From Gnetum montanum (Eukaryota > Streptophyta > Gnetopsida > Gnetales > Gnetaceae), in assembly GCA_015680685.1 (NCBI GenBank), contig MNCI01015802.1:418518-482517 (forward strand): a stretch of DNA of 64,000 nt. The letters run 5' to 3'. Positions 12,386-23,595 of the stretch are shown here, one piece after another. A program made the translations under genes and the position numbers. Numbering within the stretch: position 1 is the stretch's first letter; every line of letters starts with the position of its first letter. The notes below the pieces were generated by a model, which was not told the origin of the DNA, did no database searches, and worked only from the letters and a program-made list of their open reading frames with translations.

Positions 12386-12400
12386 AGTTGTGAGGGAGAT
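12386..12400 (+). promoter_or_regulatory. Internal polypurine-tract-like motif after pol of B
   Basis: agttgtgagggagat directly after pol. The same motif occurs in C (33361-33376) and G (54500-54517) and resembles the terminal PPT. Confidence 0.5.
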
Positions 12401-13037
12401 CAATGTTGAACATGACCATGGCCTCTCAATTTTTCTACCTTTCTATTTTTTACATTTTTGATTTTACAAATTTTTGATTTTTGAATTTTTCTAATTTTAT
12501 ATCATTTTTAGTTCCTTTAAACTTTCTTAAGTATTTTACACTTTCCTATATGTTTTAATTTATGTTGTTTCTTTTGTTTCTTTTGATTAAGTGTGATATT
12601 TTTTAATTTTTGCTAATAAATCTACTTTATTATCACAAGACACAATGTTGTTGTTGCTGGTTACTAATGATGGTTTGTGCTTAATGTGTGATTGTTGATG
12701 TTTGATTTCTAATTTTGAATTTTGATGTCTGATGACTTTGACATGGTTTGTTTTTCATGGAACAAGCAATGAGTCCATGTCATCTGCCCATCCAATGAAC
12801 TCTATGGTTTTCCTTGTTCTAGGAATTTGAGGTCCCTTTTTCATTAAAAAAACTTTTAATTAATTAGTGACCTTGGTAGTTCCAGAATTAGGAAGGATCC
12901 AAAGGTTTGTAAAGGATGTGACTTCAAGGGGACTTAATACTCTTTGTACTCTTCTTCTTACTTGAGTGCTTGAGTGTTTTTCATGGACTTCTTACCATTC
13001 CATACCACCCAATGATAGGAAGACAAATAATGTTGTT

Positions 13038-13214
13038 GTATGGTGTGGTTACCATCATTCGAGAAAAAAAAAACAACAAAACAATGGGAATTCAAAGCAT
13101 ACCCCTTTGACATGAATAAGTCCTCGCATGGTGTGGTTCCCATTTCAAAAAAAATAAAAAATAAAAAATAAAAATAAAAATAAAAAAAGTAATGGGAATT
13201 CAAAGCACACCCCT
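13038..13214 (+). repeat. Two tandem hairpin units in the 3' UTR of B
   Basis: Each unit reads GGTGTGgttnCCAT, an A-rich loop, then ATGGGaattcaaagCAyACC. The arms GGTGTG/CACACC and CCCATT/AATGGG are complementary in unit 2 (13126-13214); unit 1 (13041-13105) is slightly diverged. Both are followed by CCTTxGACA. Three units occur in C and one in G. Confidence 0.7.
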
Positions 13215-13688
13215 TGGACAAATAAAAGGGCTACAAGCACTGGTTATGGAACTCGAAAGATATACACCTATGCCTAAAGGTCCCCTCTAACTAAGGCCCT
13301 CTCTCTCTCACTTCCTACTTCTCTCTCCTCTTTGTGGAATGGTGGTTGTCTTGCAGGGACACTCTTGTGTCTCGAGTGGATGGATTGGTCTTAGAGTGGT
13401 GATGTGAAGTCACTGAAAGTGGATGGCTTTAGTCTAGACTGAGGATGGAACTTCTCGGGTCATTTTAACCACAATTCCACAAGGTACCTCTTATGGCCTC
13501 AATTTGGAACTCCATTCTACATTCTCTATTGTCCATCCATGCTGCCATAACTCACCTCACTGCTAGGTTCTATGTTATGCTCTATGTCTTAGTTTGATGC
13601 ATTGGGTTGGTCCTTAACTTTTCATGATCATTAAATCGACTATGGGACCCACAGACTCCTTAGTTGAGGTTATGCAAGGGTAGAAAGG

Positions 13689-13724
13689 GCATGAGCCTGC
13701 TATGGGGAGGATCCACTTGCATAG
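13689..13724 (+). other. Conserved 3' UTR block of B
   Basis: gcctgctatggggaggatcc and flanks, also found in A, C, G and K. It contains a purine run GGGGAGGA. Function unknown. Confidence 0.6.
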
Positions 13725-14068
13725 ATTTTGGATTGATTAGTTAAGGTTCCTTACCTTTAACATCACTACAATCTTATATTTTGTATTTTCCATTGTGTAA
13801 ACCGCTCAATACTCCTTAATCTTTCATTGCATTCATCCATTAAATTAAATTTTCTCCATTTTATCAAATTTATGAACTTTAACGTTCTCTTCTCATGATT
13901 TGATACTATTCTTAGTCTTCTAAGCTTTCGTTTGACCCTAATTTCATCAAAACATTCCTTGTATTTTGAAAGTTTGACTAGAGTCAATGGAAGTCAATGA
14001 TGGTCAACAATTATGTTGACAAGGCCTCATCGACGCAGTGAAAAAATACTATATATACTACTGGATAC

Positions 14069-17000
14069 TGTTGGCACATTTTAGCCATTTGAAGGAACAG
14101 AGATATGAGATGATTGAGACCTCCAAAATATTTCAATATAACTATTTGAAATGGCAAGATGTAGTTTGAAAAGGTATTGATTCCTGTCATTCGTTTCCAT
14201 TAGCTAAAAAAAAAGGATCGGATGAAAAGATGGAACGAATGAAAACAATAAATAAAATAATTGGCAAATCCTTGGATATTTTTAAAGAATGAACAGGAGA
14301 AGGTGAATAGTATTTCAGGTTGCCGATATTTGTTCAAAGCATATACGCTCTGCCTCAAATAATTTGGAAAGATTTTCAAAAGAAATACGAATTTATTAAA
14401 GAATGGAAAAGTTTGGGCAATATGTTGATCAGTAAGCTGTTGAAGGAAACAAACGGCAAAACATTGGTGGACTGAAAATGTATGTGGGGACCTCCAGCAC
14501 CCATCTTTGGGCTGTCAGCAACACCATGAGCAGCTGTGTCCATGCCTCTACTGAACAACCCACGTGCTACAGGGGTTTGGGGGGCCTCAGCATGGGCAGT
14601 CGGTGCCTAGCTACTGTTTTCTCACCCCCGTGGATGCTGTTGGCACCTTCTGCCTGGCCTTCCCTGGAACCCCGGAAAGACTGAATATAACCAGGATGCC
14701 TTGCAACTGTTTTTTTTAAATGCGGAATCAGAGTTTGAGAATAGATTCTTTTACCTACTCCAACATTTCTCGGCATTTGCAGAAACTTGGAAAACATCTC
14801 TTGCGGCCAGCAGATTCATTCATTGGTTGTCAAGGAAGGACTGGAATCGATTTTCACTATGAGAAATGCTTTGGTTTCTTCGTACTCCAAGTGTGGCACC
14901 ATGGATAGATATCTAAGTCTGATAATGAGCAGCAACTAAAACATTGAGAGTGTGAGATGATCAAGAATACACTTTTTAGCATGAACTGCAATGTCTGAGT
15001 TGTCTTGTCTATATACCATGGGTTTCTACTTCCAATGGTGTGACTTTTGCTCAGAAAATCTGAAAATGTTCTCTGGCGTTTTAAGAGGAATGGTTGAAAT
15101 TATAGTAAAATGATGAAAACGACCTGGACTTGCATCATGATTGGTGATGCTTTTCTGCTGTTGGTACAAGGACATTAATTTCAATTATCCTGTAATTCGT
15201 GTGACTGCGGTGTTGTTTGAGCAGGGATTTCATCTCTCATCTTACGTTTATTTGACCAGATCTGCTGAATCTCTTTTGGCAAATGAAAGAATATTGTATA
15301 TGCTATTAAAATTTGTTCACCAAGATCAATTCATGAAAGGTAGTTTCAGCGATTAGATGGAAATAGGTGTTGCAAGAGATGATAGATGCTTTCAAAAATC
15401 ATACAGGTAGCGTAGCGGCAAAGGTTACAACGATAACAGTTTTTTATGGAACACACGACAACCTTACCAAAAATAGTAGTAGTGCCCGACGCCAATGCAT
15501 TCATCATCGTCATTACCAATCCATCAAGTGCAGTCACAGAGACACGAAGACATAGCAAGATAGGTTTATAACTGAATCAGCGGAACCAGGAGATTATTTA
15601 GTCGATGCCGATGAATCAAGGTTACAGTTTATTCGGAAGAAACCGTCATTGCTGAAGACAAGTGCAAAACCCTAATGCACGGAATTGAAGTCACAAAATA
15701 AAATNNNNNNNNNNNNNNNNNNNNNNNNNNNNNNNNNNNNNNNNNNNNNNNNNNNNNNNNNNNNNNNNNNNNNNNNNNNNNNNNNNNNNNNNNNNNNNNN
15801 NNNNNNNNNNNNNNNNNNNNNNNNNNNNNNNNNNNNNNNNNNNNNNNNNNNNNNNNNNNNNNNNNNNNNNNNNNNNNNNNNNNNNNNNNNNNNNNNNNNN
15901 NNNNNNNNNNNNNNNNNNNNNNNNNNNNNNNNNNNNNNNNNNNNNNNNNNNNNNNNNNNNNNNNNNNNNNNNNNNNNNNNNNNNNNNNNNNNNNNNNNNN
16001 NNNNNNNNNNNNNNNNNNNNNNNNNNNNNNNNNNNNNNNNNNNNNNNNNNNNNNNNNNNNNNNNNNNNNNNNNNNNNNNNNNNNNNNNNNNNNNNNNNNN
16101 NNNNNNNNNNNNNNNNNNNNNNNNNNNNNNNNNNNNNNNNNNNNNNNNNNNNNNNNNNNNNNNNNNNNNNNNNNNNNNNNNNNNNNNNNNNNNNNNNNNN
16201 NNNNNNNNNNNNNNNNNNNNNNNNNNNNNNNNNNNNNNNNNNNNNNNNNNNNNNNNNNNNNNNNNNNNNNNNNNNNNNNNNNNNNNNNNNNNNNNNNNNN
16301 NNNNNNNNNNNNNNNNNNNNNNNNNNNNNNNNNNNNNNNNNNNNNNNNNNNNNNNNNNNNNNNNNNNNNNNNNNNNNNNNNNNNNNNNNNNNNNNNNNNN
16401 NNNNNNNNNNNNNNNNNNNNNNNNNNNNNNNNNNNNNNNNGTTAACATCCATTATATAGCCAAAATAGAGTCTCGTACATGATAGTTTACGCAGCAATTT
16501 TTTGGATAGCATAGTAGGAATGTCTTGAAGAAATTGCTTATTTGAGCCTTTGAAGTTTGAACAATTTGTAGTTATTGAATTTGGGATAGCTTTAATGCGA
16601 AGTGTTTACTCATATCATTTTACCTTGTTTAAACATTTGAGATATTTACAAAAATCTTCTTTTTTTTCTCTTCTGTCTATTTCCATTGAATCTCGCTCTA
16701 TTTCTAATTTTCTTGTGGAACTATCTCTTTCTTTGGGGAAAATTAAAAGTAGATTTGTAGAGTTGTGCTTAAATGTTTTTGCAAAAATTTATTTGTTACA
16801 AGTAGGTATTATAGGGACCACATAGACTAGGCAATTGAATAAAATAAGAACTCTCTACAACTCATAGTACTTTGCAAAGCTGGCTGAATCTCTTTAAGAT
16901 AAGTCATTTATAGTTTTACACACAAACCAATCATTTCATTTTTTAGAATAGCACACTGCAACAACACACACACATACTCAGATTAACTACTGAGTCTATT

Positions 17001-17098
17001 TGGAGGTATCTGGGCCTTGGTGTTGCCAGAGACCAGCAAACACCTAAATCTTGTTCAAGGACACTCGTTGGTCGTCGTGTCCCAAATGGTTGCCAACA
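14069..17098 (+). mobile_element. Repeat H3: ~3 kb LTR-like insertion with TG...CA ends, N gap inside
   Basis: Begins TGTTGGCACATTTTAGCC and ends GGTTGCCAACA, flanked by GATAC/AATAC (4 of 5). The first ~45 bp match the far end of H1, and the last ~650 bp (16441-17098) match the near ends of H1 and H2 read in reverse. The middle is not shared with H1. There are no retrotransposon proteins and no second LTR, so it looks like a long solo LTR. 15705-16440 is an assembly gap of 736 N, and any ORF across it is an artefact. Confidence 0.75.
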
Positions 17099-17540
17099 AA
17101 TACTTTGAAATTTTTTGCAATTTTCTCATAACACATGGATAATTTTACAATTTTTCAGAGCCCAAAACCTTCCAGAGTCCATAACTTTCAAATCGTTTGT
17201 CCAAATTACTCTATTTTTGATCTTACTGGAGGTAGGATCTTTATCGTGGGGGCCACAAACCTTAAGGTTTCTGATGCAATTTTCAAAAAAAAATTTCTAA
17301 CTTCCCCAAGGGTTAGTAACCTTAATCATACATAAACATCAACTATTTCCAAGTTAACCCTTCCAACAATCTTAGGGATGATTTATCAATGATAAGGCAT
17401 AAATAGAAATAAAAATTAAGTTAATTAAATTAGCCATAATCACAACTTAGCCAAGTGTAACTACCCTCAAGAGTTAAGGTATCTCAATTTTTTGAAGGTT
17501 ACATAATGATTGCTAATCCATGGTTCTATTATGATTATAG

Positions 17541-20400
17541 ATGGCACCCAAACAAAAGTGTCCACAGGAAGAAGAACCCTCACAAGCATGGGAGAAATGA
17601 CCCAAAGGTGGAAGGGGCTAGCAGGAACAACGCCAAGAATAACAAGAGGTGGCCCATGCAATGGGACCTCTTCGTGAGGAGCCCAAAGTGAAATTTTTTT
17701 AATAGATTCCAGAAGAAGAAGTGCCTACAGAACAATCTTAATGAGGAGAAGCACTGGGACCTATGCCTAGGCTTGAGGTCACTCTAACTTAGGCCTGCCT
17801 AGACATCATCAAGTCTTGAGAGCTCCAAAGATCAGTTCTTCAAGAGATAAACTTTGGGCCATTTTTTGGAAAAAGCTCTAGAGGATGTCAGAACATAATT
17901 GCAAATCTCTCCCATGTGGCCAATCATCATGACCAGTGGGGAGTGGTACATGGAGAGACCTATCTCTTCTGGAGTAGTTGAAGGTCAGGGTCCATTGTAA
18001 AAATCAAGGACATTCAAGTGTCCTACTCGATGGAGGCCATTGCACAGGCACTGGGGTTGCTAGATATTGGAACATAGTTGGCGAAGATATCAACCAAAGG
18101 TAATCTTGAGGCAAAAAGGGAGTGAACCTAGCGATGCTACAAGGTGGATCATAAGGAGTATGGCAAGCTCACAATGGTGGAGTGGATTTATTTTAAGAAT
18201 GTAGCCTATCACCTCAATCCAATGGTGAGGCCAAGCAAGGTGACTACTTTCTTCGCTTGAGCATGTGCTGCTCTAAGTAGGAAATTTCTTGTTAACCTTC
18301 CGCAACTAATTTATTTGGAGATTGAAAAGTGCTTCAAGGAGAAAAAATGTGGAAGGAAGACCCTACCCTTTATGTGGCTTATCAGGAAACTTTGCAAGAA
18401 GGTAGGTATTGTTCACTATTCAAATAACACTCTTAGGCATCCTCCCTTGGCCTCATGGGAAAAAATCATGAAAGACAAAATGCCAACAACCATTTAAGAA
18501 GAGGAGCTGCCACCACCACCACCCACTCAAGAGACAACACTGGAGGCTTACACAATCCTTGAGCATCTGCAACAAATCTAAGAGTAGCTCTTGAGTGAAC
18601 AAGAGCAGCAAGCGGGAACAAGTGAGACAGATCCATCTATGTATCAACCAATAATGAGTCACCTTAATGAGGTGGCTTGAACAGTTAGCCAAATGGAGAA
18701 GGGTGGTTCCGTTTTCTCTACCCAAAGAACAAAACTACCTTCAAGGTTAGATCCCAATGCTTGGGAGGTGATAGTGACATTAGCAACACATCATCTATTC
18801 TCAAAAATCTCTGGGAATGCTACCACTTTCTCAGTGAGGTTGGAGGAAGGTGAAGAGGAAACTATCTTGGTGATGCACCACCAAGGGTAGGAGATAATGG
18901 TAGAAGTGGTAGCTAACCATGTAGTTGAAGCACTGAATGCACCCATGACATCTGTACCAGATGTATTTACACTGCAAGATGTGTAGACGTCCATAGGCAT
19001 GGTTAGTGGGAAATTGAACGTAGCCTAGCATGAACAACTGTTGGAACGATTGGTAGGAATTGGACAATTGCCTCTAGATATCTTTGATCATCTAGAGAAC
19101 ATCACTACAACCCAGTTAGAGCTACTAAATGTAAGGAGCAGATGCATCATTTTGGAGGGGTAACTAGAAATAGCCCAAGAGTAAAATCAATGCTTAGCCA
19201 TGGAGGTTGTTGAACTTCATGTCTGACTTGCAAAAAAAGCAATCCTCATCTTGACAATGATAAGAGATGAAGCTATCAAATAGCTTTAGGAATGATTTCA
19301 AAAGGCTAAGGAGGAAGCAGTAATGGCCATCTTCACATAGTTTACGGTAGAAGTTGAAACACACTCAACAAAAAGGACTTGAATCAGATGTGCCAAGAAA
19401 ATGAAGCATTAACCATGCAAAATCATCACTTGCAAAATTTTGATGCTTAGAGAGATCAAATGCAAAAATTCATTCATCAACAGAAAGAGTAGCTTGCTAG
19501 AGTCAACACAGAACTAAGGAAATTTGCTACGAAGGACCATAATCTATCAACGGAGGAGGTACACACCTTGCGAAAAAAGTCTACCATCAAAATCGCCACA
19601 TGGAAGAATGAAGCTCTCAAGTTTGAGAGAGTGAAAAATCATTATAGGGACTAGGTTGGCTTGCAAAAGGAAATTAATGAAAGAGAAATCTAGATGAAAA
19701 AGTCTAAAGTAAATGAAGCCCTCCAGCAACTCCAAAAAGGAAGAGAGATGTGGCAACCCATCCTTGATGGGATTGATGCCTACAACAAAGTGGAGATCCA
19801 CTTGAAGAAGTTGTAGATCGAAGAGTTGATAGAGTATATGGAGTAGGCCAATCTCCATTACGTAAACTTGGTAATGCTAATAGTTGGACAGTTGCAGTTG
19901 GAATTGGAGAAATAGGTCGCTAGCTCATATTTGCTATATGAGGCTGAGTTCAAACACCACAAGGACACAAAGAAAAAGCTTGAGACTGCTAACACTAAAC
20001 TCAAAGTCCTCAAAGGATGATTCATAGATCAATGATCCATAATTGAGGACCTAGCTAGATGGATGAATGACTATGAGGAGCTGAAGAACATAGTGTGAGC
20101 ATTTGACATTGAACGCAAATAGTTCGCTACCTAGTTCATCAATGTTAAGGAGTTTTTTCCAACGATCTTGTGTCCTTGGGATGTGCCTATTCCAACCCAC
20201 ATTGGGTAAGCTACATGGATGGTGCATGATCCTAGGAGTAAGGAGGAGAAAATGAAAGCACTACTGGATACTTTCTGCCTCCCACCTGAAGTTGCAACAA
20301 TAGCAAGACAACCACAACTGCCTCAACCATTGTTGGTACGTAAAGCTGGTGAAGGTCCCTTGAAGCCTCAGGAACCACCATTTCCTGGGACCATTTGATC
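17541..20400 (+). pseudogene. Second ORF of B: PF20167-like domain plus long coiled coil
   Basis: Starts MAPKQKCPQEEEPSQ immediately after gattatag, a plausible splice acceptor, and one frame can be followed for about 950 codons through some thirty stops. The N-terminal third (about 17800-18480) resembles the putative plant transposon protein domain (PF20167): VSYSMEAIAQALGLLDI, then TLPFMWLIRKLCKKVGI. The rest is a Lys/Glu/Gln-rich coiled coil (ALQQLQKGREMWQPILDG among many heptad-like stretches), ending before FPGTI at 20398. It occupies the env position of Athila-type elements. Many stops stand where Gln or Arg would fit the coiled coil (TAG, TGA), as expected from C-to-T decay. The domain call is from memory of the family; function is unknown. 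Confidence 0.65.
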
Positions 20401-20633
20401 TTCTCCAACAAGCTTCACACCATCAAGGAACATGCTGTTCAATTTTTGATGATTTTTGTCATGGTGTTCAATTTTGTGTCCTAAACACCACCATTTTTGT
20501 AATGTGTTGATCTGTACACTTGGGTAGTCCATTTTTTGTTAAGATAGTCAAGTTTGTTTGTTGAAGGAAAATTCAATCAATAATCCCATACCTTCCCAAT
20601 TTTGTAAAAGAACTTGAGGACGAGTTTTCATTC

Positions 20634-20646
20634 AATCGTGGGGGTA
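20634..20646 (+). promoter_or_regulatory. Polypurine tract of B
   Basis: atcgtgggggta abuts the 3' LTR at 20647 and is preceded by gaggacgagttttcattc, the terminal sequence shared with C, G and K. Confidence 0.8.
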
Positions 20647-21617
20647 TGATGAGTCCTCATTGGTTGATTGCATCGATGAGGCCTCATCAATGTAGCGGAC
20701 CATGTCGATGAGGCCCCATTAATGCATCTCTTCTTGCGTTGATGAGGCCTCTTCAATGTAGTGTTTGTCCATCACCTATAAATATGCACCTACCAACTAC
20801 ATTTATGGGGAGTCTAGATTTCAGTAGTAGTGAAGCTCTTATATTTTTTCCATCTAAAATTTAGAATTTTTTCCCTAAGTGCTCATAGCATGAGTCATTG
20901 AGTGTACAAATCTTTATTCGAGCATTGTTGTACCTGAGCAATTTGGAGTAATAAAGATGAGATTTTTGATAAATGTTGTAGCACTTTGGATAAATTAGCT
21001 ATTTTATTTATGCATTTAATGTTTTAAATTATTTATTAAATGCTTTCAATTAGTTATCAAATATTTTCTAGTTATTATGTTAATGAGACAATTAAGCGAG
21101 ATAGATTACACACATAAGTATGACCACTTCGAGTGTAACATGTATTCACTTGGTAATCCTAGTAGCGTTATTGCTTGGTACGCCTAGTAGCATAGCTCTT
21201 GGTCACCTAGCTATGGATACGTGGGTTTAGGACATGTATGGAAAGTGGGAATGGGTGCTTATGTTTGGATTAGTTAAATAATAGTTAATTAATTAATTTA
21301 GATTAGTTAATCAAATTCCTTTTACCTACATTTCGAGCACCCAAAATATAAAATACAAAATGATAAAAATTAGATGCCTCAGTTACACTTAACCATACCA
21401 ATGTACATCACAAGTGTAATTGGGAGGACAACGATTAACCTAAAGGCTAGATTCACTTCCTAAGGGGCTAGTGCACTGGAAATGATAAAGTCCATAGAAT
21501 TCGACTAAGCCATGTGTGAATGCTNAGAAATGATAAAGTCCATAGAATTCGACTAAGCCATGTGTGAATGCTTCATGATTTGTATGGTTGGGTGTAGGGG
21601 TACCTTGCTACTCATCA
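20647..21617 (+). repeat. 3' LTR of element B
   Basis: 971 bp as assembled, but a 46 bp exact duplication around an N at 21525 inflates it, and the true length is close to the 5' LTR. U3 has three units including the palindrome GATGAGGCCTCATC at about 20680. TATAAATA lies at 20777-20784. It ends CTCATCA followed by the target copy CCCTA. Confidence 0.9.
21479..21572. other. Probable assembly duplication at a single N
   Basis: 46 bp (21479-21524) is repeated exactly at 21527-21572 on either side of an N at 21525 inside the B 3' LTR. No other LTR copy has it. Confidence 0.85.
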
Positions 21618-21836
21618 CCCTACTTCATAGAGAAGGATAGTGGCTTCAGCATCAAAGCCAAAGCTCCTCCACAAGCCTACATATCTTTATGATGCAATAT
21701 ACAAATGAATCAATGCTAGGTATTTCTTTGGTTATGGTTGTAATAGCATGGAACCCATAAGAATCTCCACACTCTTCTAGCCCACATTCTAGAAGGAAAC
21801 AACCTTTGATCCACGAATAAGACATGTTTTCCTACA
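21618..21836 (-). repeat. 3' LTR of element J, right fragment
   Basis: Continues the fragment 4916-5178 after removing B. It matches 23908-24126. Its right edge (minus-strand start) is TGTAGGAAAACATG, identical in position to the 5' LTR of J. Confidence 0.85.
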
Positions 21837-21850
21837 CTCTTCCCTACTTG
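21837..21850 (-). promoter_or_regulatory. Polypurine tract of J
   Basis: Minus strand reads agtagggaagag directly before TGTAGG of the 3' LTR. Confidence 0.6.
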
Positions 21851-21949
21851 AAAGAAGCAAAAATTTGATCCTCTTGGCACTCATTGCCCCATTTGAACAC
21901 TAGATTTTCCACATTGCACTAAGATGGTTAAACCCTCATGTACCTGTTG

Positions 21950-23530
21950 CATAGAACCTAAAAATCTCATCTTGCTCTTGGTGATTCCTGTTGGAAATCA
22001 TCAACAGAACATGACGCTAATGGTCAATTGCATTTAACCTACAATTCTCATCCAATCCATTACCACCACTTCTAAATCAAACATTTTGAGAACATTCTTG
22101 AGCACAATGGTATCTATCATAGATGTAGCACTTTAAACCTTGACACCTCATAGGATATTGAGAGAATCCTCCAAAATATAACCATTTGTTTCAAGACTCA
22201 TTCTTCTCTTGAGAAGCTTGACATTTTCGATACCTCAAGGAAGAGCATTATTTACTTGGGATAGGGGTAGCATATGAGCCTTTGAAACCACTAGAATTAT
22301 TCTATTCATCCCATCTCCAAGACTTGTTACTCTCTTTTTTGCTCTCAAGTGGCTCTTCAACAACACCCTTATCTTTCTTTCCCACTTTGTAATATGTCAA
22401 AGTACTAGCAACTTGGATTACTTTTTAGAATCCTATGATTTTTGAGTTTTGAGTTCATGCTAAATCTAAGGTTTGAAACCATTGAGAAATAATCTATATT
22501 TTCTATTATCATCAATATTTGAGATTTGTAGGACAATATTTTAATACTTTAAGATATGTTCGTCTAGCTCTCCTGTGTACCAGATCTCATTAAAATTCAC
22601 CTAGGATTTATCAAGTAAAGTGCCTAAATGAAGTTCTCTATCAAAGCTTCTTTAGATTGGTCCTAGGTTTTGATGGAGATGCCATTCCTAGCCTTTTCTT
22701 CTTGAAGAATGCCAAGCCACCATGCTTTTGTAGTTCCATCCAAAAATTGTGCAGTAATGAAAATTTTTTTTTTCTTTGGCACACTCATACATTTCTAGGA
22801 ACTCTTCCACCTTAAAGAGGAAATCATTAATAATTGTATAATCTCTATTTCCTTCATAAATTTTTGGCTCCTTTTCCCAAAACTTGAAATTCGACTGACT
22901 TGTTCCTATTTCCAATGTCCTTGTTTACATGACTAATTGATCTTTCACACCCTCGATCTCATTCCCTAGTTGCCTTTTCAAGTCATCAATCTTGTTTTGT
23001 TGGCTCTTGAACAAAGCTTACTGGATTTGTAACAGTGATCGTAGCTTCTATCCTTCATCTTGAAGCTCTTGGTTGACCAGTTGAAGATCATTAATAACAT
23101 ATCCAAGTCACCTCACTTGGTTCCTCAACATAAAGTTTTAAGTTAGGGTAGGTTTATGTTTGATGATAGAGTTGAAATATAGTAGGAAAAGAACTTCCAT
23201 TAGATCAACCAAGTCTTGAATCATTTGAACAGTTTCTGCTACAAGTAGACTATGCATGATGATTCTATCTACCTACAACAACTAGTCTCATAATTCTTAC
23301 ATCCTTTAAGGGAATTCATAATATTCCTTTCATTAGTTATTTCCACATCCTCATCCTCATACACATCGTCATGCACATTCATATCATCATCCACCTCCTT
23401 GTGGACATGACTACACTGATTGCCATCTCCAACTAGTTAGTTGTAAGAATTGGGACCAAGAGGAGCATTGTTGAGATTTCAGCTCCCTTTGCTCTTTCTT
23501 TTTGCATGCCATAGTAATACACAATTCATG
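21950..23530 (-). pseudogene. gag: Gag of element J (Retrotrans_gag type), heavily broken
   Basis: Minus strand. Begins near 23522 with MACKKKEQRELKSQ, passes a coiled-coil stretch (about 23080-22940), then a 75-codon open part with FWEKEPKIYEGNRDYTIIND and FLFKVEEFLEMYECAKE, typical of Ty3/gypsy gag. It continues with stops through a YTGELDEHILKY-like stretch to a CCHC knuckle, CYIYDRYHCAQEC-like with one Cys changed (about 22130). Beyond that only degenerate sequence remains. It is clearly different from the Athila-type gags in this window. Frameshifts and many stops make it nonfunctional, and the limits are approximate. Confidence 0.65.
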
Positions 23531-23580
23531 AACAATAAATTAAGACCACAAACCATCACTAGCCTCAAACCACAAACCAT

Positions 23581-23594
23581 GGATCTGATACCAA
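23581..23594 (-). promoter_or_regulatory. Primer-binding site of J (tRNA-iMet)
   Basis: Minus strand reads TTGGTATCAGATCC, matching the common plant initiator-Met PBS (TGGTATCAGAGC) except at one position. Confidence 0.75.
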
Positions 23595-23595
23595 G

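Larger units (their letters stand above)
5179..21617 (+). mobile_element. Athila-type LTR retrotransposon B, complete but decayed, with second ORF
   Basis: Two LTRs (5179-6108, 20647-21617) share ends and U3 module. The element is flanked by CCCTG/CCCTA, and the uninterrupted paralogous site CCCTA is visible in the other J LTR at 23908-23912. Order: LTR, tRNA-Asp PBS, gag, PR, RT, RNase H, IN, 3' UTR with hairpins, inserted repeat H3 (14069-17098), second ORF (17541-20400), PPT, LTR. Without H3 it would be about 13.4 kb. All ORFs are broken, so it is a fossil. Confidence 0.9.

Noticed and set aside
13005-13215. Minus ORF of 87 codons, Phe/Tyr-rich
   Set aside because: Antisense translation of the A-rich loops in the 3' UTR hairpin units.
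14005-14068. Possible diverged LTR start (caaggcctcatcgacgcag then tatatata) in B
   Set aside because: Resembles the B U3 module over ~25 bp, but no LTR sequence follows before H3 or after it at 17099; too short to call.
14376-14908. Several GC-richer ORFs of 60-76 codons in H3
   Set aside because: They overlap on both strands and none has a recognisable family; reported only as possible captured sequence.
15672-16512. Three ORFs of 258-273 codons spanning the N run
   Set aside because: They consist almost entirely of unknown bases; the gap merely contains no stop codon.
18453-19067. Minus-strand ORFs within the second ORF of B
   Set aside because: Shadows of the coiled-coil frame on the plus strand, which shows the domain-like sequence.
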